From: Thermoplasmata archaeon
GTDB taxonomy: Archaea; Thermoplasmatota; Thermoplasmata; Thermoplasmatales; Thermoplasmataceae
Assembly (NCBI GenBank): GCA_021806345.1
Contig: JAJZXP010000271.1
Span: 1-5,875, forward strand
Direction of reading: 5' to 3'
DNA: 5,875 bases
Position numbers and translations under genes: made by a program. Within the stretch, counting starts at the first letter, position 1, and every line of letters starts with the position of its first letter. Below the pieces are notes generated by a model that saw only the letters and a program-made list of their open reading frames with translations, ran no database searches and was not told the origin of the DNA. This document shows, piece after piece, positions 1 through 4,868 of the stretch.

Positions 1-1836
1 TGTTCCATATTGATCCTCGTTTCTTAAATCCCAATCTGCTGGAAGTTCCTCCGCACCCTGGACATAAACTGGATTTATGCCCGTAAAGAAATAATCTGAA
101 CCTGAAAATTCTTCATTTCCATTTATTTCCTCCTCATGTACCAGTTGTTCTGCCTGATTTAAATCCTGTATTTTAACGTCTATTTCCTTATTCTGCAATA
201 CAATTTTCAATTGGAAGCTGACAGGAGACATTGTAAAATTCACCACCCTGGTCACGGAGAATTTCGAATTATCTCTTTTCTCTACATCTTCCCTGATGAA
301 AACGACATTTGCTATCTTGCTTATAGTCTTACTGTATGAAGGAACCTCCAACTGTAAAATAGATGAACTTTTTTCCGCTATTTTTGGAATAATCATGCTC
401 ACCAATCTAAATTTTTCTCCCATCTTCTTGTTTCTTTCAATTCTGCTATTGAATCTTCTTAATTGTCTCATTTCTGACTTTAGAACCTTTTGAATTTCTT
501 CAACAATTTCAGAAATGGGAGCAATAGCCTCCTTGGATTCTGAAACATAGGGTATCTTTGGTCCGAAAACATGAATCAGTATAATTGCAGGTCCGTAGGG
601 TACCCCCTTTCCCTGCTTTTGCTCCATACCATACTGTCTCCAGTCAAGTCCTGAAATTGCCTCCGTGATTGCACATGATCCCGCTTGGAAAAGGAGCGGG
701 ACCTTATTCGCGAATCTGAGAATCCTGACTGCTTGGTCCACAGGGAGTTCGCCTCCATAAACCATTCCAATCTCCACTGAAAACGGATTTCCGTTGTGGA
801 TCTTTACCGAACCTGAAAGGGGCCTTCCATAAAATCCTGGTCTCTCCTGTCCATACACTGCAAGCATCCCCATTCTTATGAATTGTTCAGAGATAGGAGA
901 AAGACATTCCGCAGAGGGCGGCATCAGTTTAGTTTGCCTGATCGCATCAATCATCCTTTCAGCCTCATTTCTTGAAAGCTGGTCTGGTGCCATATCTTCC
1001 TTAATGCCTGCTTTTTCAAGTATTTCATTTGCGGAATTGGTTGAAACCTTCGCAAATTCCTGAGTCAGCAATGAAACCATTGTATCGTAAATCCCTTCAG
1101 AACAAAGGGAAAGGAGCTCACCTATCTCAAGTCCGTAAGGATGTGGTTTGACTGGTTTTGAGGGCTTAGCAGGTTCCTCCAGAGTCCTCTTAAACTCGGT
1201 CTCTTTTCCATCTGGATCAATGAACAGTATTTTCGCATTTGGATTCACCACAGCAACCTCTTTGAGATATTCAACCACGGATTGCCTTCCTGTAACATAT
1301 TTGCCCTTTGCTTTGATTGTTATTTCAGTACCGTGATCCTGATCCCAGATTATGGGTTCTTCTTTTTTGACGTCAGCCTTGTTATTTTTAACATCGATTC
1401 CAAGTTCGAAGAAGTACGCAACCGGATCCTCATTTCTCTTGGTCTTGATTCTGGAGTATTCACCAGTCGTTATCTGTCCATAAAGAATTGACGCTGTGAT
1501 GCCCAGACCTTGCTGCCCTCTTGTCTGCCTCATCACGTGGAAACGTGACCCATAAAGCAGTTGACCGAATGCTTTCGGCACCTGTTCCCTTTCTATCCCA
1601 GGACCATTGTCCCTTACGGTGATTGAAAAAGATTCAGCAGAAATTTTTTCCATTCTCACAGATATTTCCGGAATAATGCTGTGTTCTTCGCATGCGTCAA
1701 GTGAATTGTCCACCGCTTCCTTTACCATTATAAACAATGCTCTTTGAAGTGAGTCAAACCCCAGTATATGCCTGTTTTTTTCAAAAAATTCTGAAATGGA
1801 AACCTGCTTGAATTGCTGTTTTCCTTTGGAAACCAT
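1..1836 (-). CDS. top6B: DNA topoisomerase VI subunit B (3' end cut by window edge)
   Basis: ATPase subunit of the type IIB topoisomerase, which with the DNA-cutting A subunit (Spo11-like) passes one duplex through another to relax and decatenate DNA. The frame is open for 612 codons from ATG 1836 to base 1 with no stop, so the C-terminus is missing. GHKL ATPase motifs are clear: N box KEAVDNSLDA (E40, N44), DNGPG at 76-80, and the lid RGQQGLG at 106-112. HPYG at 232-235 opens the H2TH region. The transducer domain carries GKGVPYGPA near 409-417, with K410 (or K407) the likely ATP-contacting switch lysine. A basic, probably helical stretch begins near M456. The protein goes past the roughly 530 residues of Sulfolobus-type B subunits, so it probably has the extra C-terminal domain of Methanosarcina-type subunits (about 618 residues). 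ATG 1836 is the first start after an in-frame TAA (1867-1869) and has no SD, which fits leaderless translation. The A subunit may follow beyond the left edge. Confidence 0.96.
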   Translation of the reverse strand, partial: MVSKGKQQFKQVSISEFFEKNRHILGFDSLQRALFIMVKEAVDNSLDACEEHSIIPEISVRMEKISAESFSITVRDNGPGIEREQVPKAFGQLLYGSRFHVMRQTRGQQGLGITASILYGQITTGEYSRIKTKRNEDPVAYFFELGIDVKNNKADVKKEEPIIWDQDHGTEITIKAKGKYVTGRQSVVEYLKEVAVVNPNAKILFIDPDGKETEFKRTLEEPAKPSKPVKPHPYGLEIGELLSLCSEGIYDTMVSLLTQEFAKVSTNSANEILEKAGIKEDMAPDQLSRNEAERMIDAIRQTKLMPPSAECLSPISEQFIRMGMLAVYGQERPGFYGRPLSGSVKIHNGNPFSVEIGMVYGGELPVDQAVRILRFANKVPLLFQAGSCAITEAISGLDWRQYGMEQKQGKGVPYGPAIILIHVFGPKIPYVSESKEAIAPISEIVEEIQKVLKSEMRQLRRFNSRIERNKKMGEKFRLVSMIIPKIAEKSSSILQLEVPSYSKTISKIANVVFIREDVEKRDNSKFSVTRVVNFTMSPVSFQLKIVLQNKEIDVKIQDLNQAEQLVHEEEINGNEEFSGSDYFFTGINPVYVQGAEELPADWDLRNEDQYGT

Positions 1837-1965
1837 GTCTTGCGAATGTCTGATAGAATATAATTTTTACCTGTATCTGCACAGTTTGTCCTGTACTCTT
1901 AATATAAGAAATCTCAAACTGAGCATAGTTGCTTACCGAAAGCCTGTTGCATGTGAATGAAAGGA
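1837..1965. other. Short intergenic gap between PAC2 gene and top6B
   Basis: These 129 bases separate two genes on the same strand. I see the top6B promoter elements but no strong T-rich terminator after the PAC2 gene and no RNA gene. Partial read-through from the upstream operon into top6B is therefore possible. Confidence 0.6.
1856..1868 (-). promoter_or_regulatory. Putative TATA-box promoter for top6B (leaderless transcript)
   Basis: Read on the minus strand, AAAAATTATATTC contains the core TTATAT (1863-1858), preceded by an A-rich stretch that could serve as a TFB recognition element. The centre of the core is about 24-25 bases upstream of ATG 1836, close to the usual archaeal TATA-to-start distance, so the mRNA would begin at or next to the start codon. 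The absence of an SD agrees. A second core, also TTATAT (about 1905-1900), lies further upstream and would give a leader of roughly 40 nt; it is the less likely alternative. Confidence 0.55.
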
Positions 1966-2724
1966 TTACTGGAAATAACCTAAGTCATCCTTCTTTTCCT
2001 TCTCTACCATTTCGTTTTGCATTTTGCCTGTGATATCAGAGAGATTCTTGCATCTTTCTTCCAAATCGGCATAGGAGATTTTCAGACTGGCCAGTTTAGC
2101 CAGTATTTTCAGTATTTCGAGAGATGCTTTAGGATCAGGGAAGTATCCCGATGTTTCCCCCATTAGGCAAGCCGCCTCAATATGGAAGAATTTGTATGCA
2201 AGACCAACGATGAGACCGTTAGACCCAACAATTCCGCCTCCCGGCTCACCCTCTGGAAATTTGACACCTGCCTTGGTCAATCTATCCTTCATTGCTTTGT
2301 TTGTAAAAGCTCCGAGCACTCTTGGATCATTTACCAATTTGCCTATTCCGTATCCGCCCAGCGTGTATATTTTATTAACATTTACTTCCCTTGCGAGTTC
2401 AAGTAATTGCCACGAAAGTTCGTATTGACCCTCTGGCGTATTGCCCTGAAAATCACCTGTGAACACGAATACATGCTTGTTCTTTGAGAGTTTCTTGTAG
2501 AACATGCTATTCCTGTTAATGTGAGCTTTTCCTTCCCTGTCAACAAATACTTGCGCTGGAAAATGAGATGAGAAAATGTCCAAGATCTTTTCCATTTTGA
2601 GTTTGTCAACCATGTAATCTACACTAATTCTACCAACATTTCCAATTCCAGGAAGACCACAAATCATTATGCTTTCCCCTTCTGGGAACACGTCCCTATA
2701 TCGTTTAATCACTATCTTTTCCAT
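1966..2724 (-). CDS. PAC2 family protein, archaeal proteasome assembly chaperone-like
   Basis: 252-residue cytoplasmic protein of the PAC2 family, whose members help assemble or engage the 20S proteasome. Visible family features are GLPGIGNVGRISVDY at 23-37, TGDFQGNTPEGQYEL at 89-103, TLGGYGIGK at 121-129, the glycine-rich GGG at 162-164, and MGETSGYFPDPKAS at 188-201. A charged, probably coiled stretch follows at about 218-247, then the end DDLGYFQ. ATG 2724 is chosen because a perfect SD (AGGAGG, 2733-2728) sits three bases before it. An upstream in-frame ATG (2859) would add 45 residues that merely read nop10 in another frame. The start lies inside nop10, so translation is probably coupled. 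It is the last gene of the rpl44e operon, a position where this family recurs in archaea. Family call is firm; the exact biochemical role is inferred from eukaryotic and archaeal relatives. Confidence 0.9.
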   Translation of the reverse strand: MEKIVIKRYRDVFPEGESIMICGLPGIGNVGRISVDYMVDKLKMEKILDIFSSHFPAQVFVDREGKAHINRNSMFYKKLSKNKHVFVFTGDFQGNTPEGQYELSWQLLELAREVNVNKIYTLGGYGIGKLVNDPRVLGAFTNKAMKDRLTKAGVKFPEGEPGGGIVGSNGLIVGLAYKFFHIEAACLMGETSGYFPDPKASLEILKILAKLASLKISYADLEERCKNLSDITGKMQNEMVEKEKKDDLGYFQ

Positions 2725-2881
2725 ATTCCTCCTCCATTTCCTCCAACCTAAACCTCTGGAACTTATCAGATGTTGAGTATTTAAGCGGGCCTGCAAGTCT
2801 CGTTGACGTATTGCACTTAGGGCATGTAACTTCCATAGTGTAATTACTGCAGGAATCACAAATTCTTATTATACCCTTCAT
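2705..2881 (-). CDS. nop10: Nop10, H/ACA ribonucleoprotein subunit
   Basis: 58-residue protein that joins Cbf5, Gar1 and L7Ae in H/ACA particles, which guide pseudouridylation of rRNA. The N-terminal zinc ribbon is intact: C8-x2-C11 and C20-x2-C23, with the usual NYT and TCPKC context. It is followed by the Cbf5-contacting segment GPLKYSTSDKFQRFR (31-45). The C-terminus adds an acidic tail (LEEMEEEYGKDSD). The start ATG overlaps the aif2a stop in an ATGA arrangement (4 bases shared). The 3' end overlaps the PAC2 gene by 20 bases. An AGGGA before the start is only a weak SD, so coupling to aif2a translation is likely. Length and cysteine pattern match archaeal Nop10, and the aif2a neighbour is the expected one. 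Confidence 0.93.
   Translation of the reverse strand: MKGIIRICDSCSNYTMEVTCPKCNTSTRLAGPLKYSTSDKFQRFRLEEMEEEYGKDSD
2728..2733 (-). promoter_or_regulatory. Strong SD for the PAC2 gene inside nop10
   Basis: AGGAGG on the minus strand, three bases before ATG 2724, is a full match to the archaeal anti-SD. It lies within the nop10 coding sequence, where it also encodes part of the glutamate run EEE, and it decides the PAC2 start. Confidence 0.8.
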
Positions 2882-3654
2882 TTTTCCCTGCTTTCCCTCG
2901 TGAACTCAAAGGGAATTCCGTTCTTCTTGCAGTTGTCCGAAACTGTTTGAATAACTGTTTTGAGTTTTTCTTCTGCCTGCTTGTAATCCCTGTCCCTGAC
3001 CTTCAAGAGATATCTTGGAGCTCCAGCATAATTGATTGTAACATCCATCACATTCCCAATTTCCAAACTTTCTCTTATTTTTTCCATTCCTCTTGAATCC
3101 AGGGAGTACATTTCCATTATGCCTCCAATCTTAACAAATGGTGAGGTGACATTTTGTCTTGCTATCTTGACAAAGGTTGACTTCCATTTTGCCTTTGATT
3201 CCGGCATGAAATCTTCATCCTCTCCTGAAGCCTCTTCAAATGCATCGTAAAGAGTCCCATACTTTTGTATCAATTCGATGCCAAACTCTTGCATACATTG
3301 GTCTGGAGATTTCTTTAGAGATGTGGCTACGAGCTCCATTAATTTTTCCGCTTTCTGCTGATTTTTCCATTCTGAAATTTTTTCTCTCTTTTGGTGTTCA
3401 TTAACCCTCTTTAAAGAAAGATCCGCCGTCTTCTTTTTGTTATCGACCTGAAGAACTTTACAAACAGTTTTCTGACCCTCTCTAAGATGGTCACGAATGT
3501 ATCTTACCCATCCATTTGCGACCTCTGCGATGTGAATAAATCCGTTCACCGATGGATATTCATCCAGCCTGACCTCGGCCCCGAATTTTTCAACCTTCAG
3601 TATGCTTACTACGACAAGGTCTCCTACTTCAGGTACTTCATTTAATTTTTCCAT
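2878..3654 (-). CDS. eif2a: Translation initiation factor aIF2 subunit alpha
   Basis: 258 residues, near the family's usual size. Alpha subunit of heterotrimeric aIF2, which brings methionyl initiator tRNA to the small ribosomal subunit. Three domains are recognisable: an S1/OB fold at about 9-85 (GDLVVVSILKVEKFGAEVRL, DEYP, GFIHIAEV, LSLKRV); a helical domain at about 86-165 (QKAEKLMELVA); and the C-terminal alpha/beta domain that binds gamma and tRNA (VKIGGIMEMYSLDSRGMEKI at 174-193, GAPRYLLKV at 211-219, DYKQAEEKLK at 223-232). The start is ATG 3654, five bases after the rps27e stop, with no canonical SD, so re-initiation after rps27e is likely. No serine or threonine lies at 44-53, where many archaeal homologues, to my recollection, have one near the eukaryotic Ser51 site. 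Confidence 0.96.
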   Translation of the reverse strand: MEKLNEVPEVGDLVVVSILKVEKFGAEVRLDEYPSVNGFIHIAEVANGWVRYIRDHLREGQKTVCKVLQVDNKKKTADLSLKRVNEHQKREKISEWKNQQKAEKLMELVATSLKKSPDQCMQEFGIELIQKYGTLYDAFEEASGEDEDFMPESKAKWKSTFVKIARQNVTSPFVKIGGIMEMYSLDSRGMEKIRESLEIGNVMDVTINYAGAPRYLLKVRDRDYKQAEEKLKTVIQTVSDNCKKNGIPFEFTRESREK

Positions 3655-3659
3655 TTATA

Positions 3660-3857
3660 TCAGAATTCTTGTGTAATTTCTGAATTTGTTTTTATGCTTC
3701 CTCCTGTCGGAGAAACTAGATGTGATCCGCATATATTGCAGGTAACATCACTTGAGCCTTTAGAATAGGTTATTTGCTCATTCCCACATTCTGAACATTT
3801 AATCTTGAGGAATCTGTTTCCTTTCCCTTTTAATTTTTTCATTACCTTCTCTTCCAT
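3660..3857 (-). CDS. rps27e: Ribosomal protein S27e (small subunit)
   Basis: 65-residue zinc-ribbon protein of the 30S subunit. Zinc ligands are C21-x2-C24 and C40-x2-C43. Family signatures are FLKIKCSECGNEQITYSK (16-33) and the conserved LVSPTGG (47-53). The start at ATG 3857 overlaps the rpl44e stop by one base (TAATG) and is preceded by TGGAGG (3870-3865) at seven bases spacing. A second ATG at 3842 would give 60 residues and has a weaker AAGG in front. The first is preferred, which leaves a lysine-rich N-terminal extension of about a dozen residues. Second gene of the operon. Confidence 0.95.
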   Translation of the reverse strand: MEEKVMKKLKGKGNRFLKIKCSECGNEQITYSKGSSDVTCNICGSHLVSPTGGSIKTNSEITQEF

Positions 3858-4141
3858 TATCTTGCCTCCACTATCTCAAATTTCTTTGCCCTCTGGGTTG
3901 GAGGTGTACTGGCCTTTTTGCATTTGGTGCATCTGAATCTTATGCTTACTCTCTTTGTTGGTTTTTCTCTCCCCTCTGGCTTTGGCCTTGGGAAACCACC
4001 AAAACCAGATGTTGCTCTTCTGAATCTTCTTTGACCAAGATTTAGTTCGCTTGCCTTCTTTTTCCTAACCCTCTCAACTTCATGTTTGGTGTGTTCTTTG
4101 CAGAATTTGCAATATTTGTTCATATTCTTTGGAACTTTCAA
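3857..4141 (-). CDS. rpl44e: Ribosomal protein L44e (large subunit), TTG start
   Basis: 94 residues when begun at TTG 4141, matching the family's usual 92-95. L44e (eL42) sits at the 50S E site and contacts the CCA end of exiting tRNA. Zinc ligands are C11-x2-C14 and C71-x2-C74. The E-site loop appears as GQRRFRRATSGFGGFPRPKP (36-55). The TTG choice rests on two observations: translation from it reads MKVPKN, like the archaeal consensus MKVPKK, and GGTGA (4151-4147) lies five bases upstream. The longer frame to ATG 4231 would run through the promoter and add 30 residues foreign to the family. An internal ATG (4123) would lose conserved N-terminal residues. First gene of the leftward operon. 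Confidence 0.93.
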   Translation of the reverse strand: MKVPKNMNKYCKFCKEHTKHEVERVRKKKASELNLGQRRFRRATSGFGGFPRPKPEGREKPTKRVSIRFRCTKCKKASTPPTQRAKKFEIVEAR

Positions 4142-4182
4142 TACTTTCACCCAGTGACAGTGATATACATCAAAGCAATGTA
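4142..4182 (-). promoter_or_regulatory. rpl44e leader with SD and possible SD hairpin
   Basis: If transcription starts about 26 bases after the TATA core, the mRNA has a leader of some 40 nt. It contains the tandem hexamer TCACTG TCACTG (4163-4152) running directly into GGTGA (SD, 4151-4147). TCACTGGGTGA (4157-4147) is a perfect 4-bp inverted repeat with a 3-nt loop that would pair the SD. The upstream TCAC copy can pair with it too. A control role is inference; the repeat and SD are seen directly. Confidence 0.4.
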
Positions 4183-4202
4183 TTCTCAAGGATAACTCAC
4201 AG

Positions 4203-4213
4203 CCATATAAGTA
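4203..4213 (-). promoter_or_regulatory. Putative TATA-box promoter of the rpl44e operon
   Basis: On the minus strand, TACTTATATGG holds a TATA core (TTATAT, 4210-4205) after an A/T-rich stretch. The predicted start of transcription is near 4182. The eight bases TTATATGG are identical to the promoter core of the divergent lsm operon. Confidence 0.55.
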
Positions 4214-4414
4214 TTTAATTGAAAAAAACAATTAAGATAAATGATCGGGATTGTTGAATACAGGGCACTTTTCATCGTGAATGTATTTCACATTTAAGGT
4301 ATTATAGGAACAAAAAAATTCTGCAAATCGTATTTTCAATTTAAATGCGACATCAAATTATGAGGCATTCTCCCTTTTTTATGCGCTCTTAAAGGAAAAC
4401 TGTGAAAATAAGAT

Positions 4415-4428
4415 ATTTTTTTATATGG
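4415..4428 (+). promoter_or_regulatory. Putative TATA-box promoter of the lsm-rpl37e-purF operon
   Basis: ATTTTTTTATATGG-like sequence with core TTATAT (4421-4426), about 29 bases before ATG 4453. Transcription would begin near 4449-4450, giving a leader of only a few bases. A GAGG (4441-4444) eight bases before the ATG would lie upstream of that start and so could act only on a longer transcript. Confidence 0.55.
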
Positions 4429-4452
4429 TTATACGATGACGAGGCAATTAAT

Positions 4453-4701
4453 ATGGCTACATACTCTAACACAGGTACCAAGCCTCTTGATGCTCTTAAA
4501 AATTCCACGGAGAAAAATGTCCTTGTGGAAGTAAAAGGGAACAGGAGTTACTCTGGGATTCTGGAGGGATACGATATATACATGAATCTCGTGCTCAGAA
4601 ATGCAAACGAGATAATAAACGGTGAAATAAAGGGCAATCATGAAAGAATATTAGTGAGAGGGGATAACGTGATTTTCGTTTCTCCTGCTTCAGGTGATTA
4701 A
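4453..4701 (+). CDS. lsm: Archaeal Sm-like RNA-binding protein (LSm)
   Basis: 82-residue Sm-fold protein; archaeal members form rings, typically heptamers, that bind U-rich RNA. The Sm1 motif runs from KPLDAL (10-15) through VLVEVKGNRSYSGILEGYD to DIYMNLVL (41-48), where D41, M44 and N45 are RNA-binding positions. Sm2 is ILVRGDNVIFVSP (66-78) with the RGDN signature. The segment between them (NEIINGEIKGNHER) is short, as in archaeal Sm1. ATG 4453 is preferred over an in-frame GTG at 4402: the GTG would place the TATA box inside the gene and add a hydrophobic 17-residue extension unusual for the family. First gene of an operon with rpl37e two bases downstream, a pairing I recognise as recurrent in archaea. 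Confidence 0.95.
   Translation: MATYSNTGTKPLDALKNSTEKNVLVEVKGNRSYSGILEGYDIYMNLVLRNANEIINGEIKGNHERILVRGDNVIFVSPASGD
4693..4698 (+). promoter_or_regulatory. SD for rpl37e inside the end of lsm
   Basis: GGTGAT, a six-base match to the anti-SD, lies five bases before GTG 4704 and within the last codons of lsm. It decides the GTG start over the later ATG codons at 4725 and 4734. Confidence 0.75.
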
Positions 4702-4703
4702 AA

Positions 4704-4868
4704 GTGAGCAACGGAACAGCAGTAATGGGAAAAATGAACAAGAAAAAAGTTCACATAAGATGCAGAAGATGTGGACAGCATGCTTATCATATAAGAGAAA
4801 AGAGGTGCGCTCACTGTGGTTTTCCAGCCCCAAGATTGCGATCCTATAAATGGGCCAAAGTTAAGTGA
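4704..4868 (+). CDS. rpl37e: Ribosomal protein L37e (large subunit), GTG start
   Basis: 54-residue basic zinc-ribbon protein (eL37) that binds 23S rRNA. Begun at GTG 4704 it reads MSNGTAVMGKMNKKKVHIRC, matching the family's MSKGT..MGK start. Zinc ligands are C20-x2-C23 and C35-x2-C38, in the contexts HIRCRRCG and KRCAHCGF. The C-terminal LRSYKWAKVK corresponds to the conserved RSYxW region. The gene begins two bases after the lsm stop. Its last 53 bases seem to be shared with the beginning of purF in another frame. Length is typical. Confidence 0.94.
   Translation: MSNGTAVMGKMNKKKVHIRCRRCGQHAYHIREKRCAHCGFPAPRLRSYKWAKVK
4802..4807 (+). promoter_or_regulatory. Candidate SD for purF inside rpl37e
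   Basis: GAGGTG matches six bases of the anti-SD complement and lies eight bases before GTG 4816. It also encodes the conserved Lys-Arg-Cys of L37e, so the match could be incidental. Confidence 0.5.

Larger units (their letters stand above)
4142..4452. other. Divergent intergenic regulatory region
   Basis: 311 bases between two outward-facing operons. It holds the two TATA promoters and the rpl44e leader. The central part (about 4215-4410) is very AT-rich, with runs of A (4231-4238, interrupted) and T (4375-4380, 4416-4422) and one short inverted repeat (GTGAA, 5-nt spacer, TTCAC at 4277-4291). I find no tRNA, no convincing small gene and no repeat array in it. Confidence 0.6.

Noticed and set aside
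296..1491. Several plus-strand open frames of 60-70 codons opposite top6B
   Set aside because: They are antisense to a well-conserved gene, lack SD sequences and resemble no family; they are shadows.
2725..2859. Upstream ATG 2859 extending the PAC2 protein by 45 residues
   Set aside because: The extra stretch is nop10 read in another frame, is unlike the family N-terminus, and the perfect SD points to ATG 2724.
2182..3250. Open frames opposite PAC2 and aif2a
   Set aside because: Antisense shadows without initiation signals or recognisable domains.
4142..4231. ATG 4231 as start of L44e
   Set aside because: It adds 30 residues absent from the family and lies upstream of the likely TATA box, so it would not be on the mRNA.
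4241..4297. Small plus-strand frame of 18 codons in the divergent region
   Set aside because: No SD, no promoter placed for it and no recognisable product; an expected chance frame.
4402..4452. GTG 4402 as start of the LSm protein
   Set aside because: The added 17 residues are not family-like and the region contains the promoter core; ATG 4453 gives a normal archaeal Sm length.
4845..4852. TATAAAT-like sequence as an internal purF promoter
   Set aside because: It encodes the conserved Tyr-Lys-Trp part of L37e, and a leaderless start about 26 bases later (GTG 4879) would remove the catalytic cysteine of PurF.
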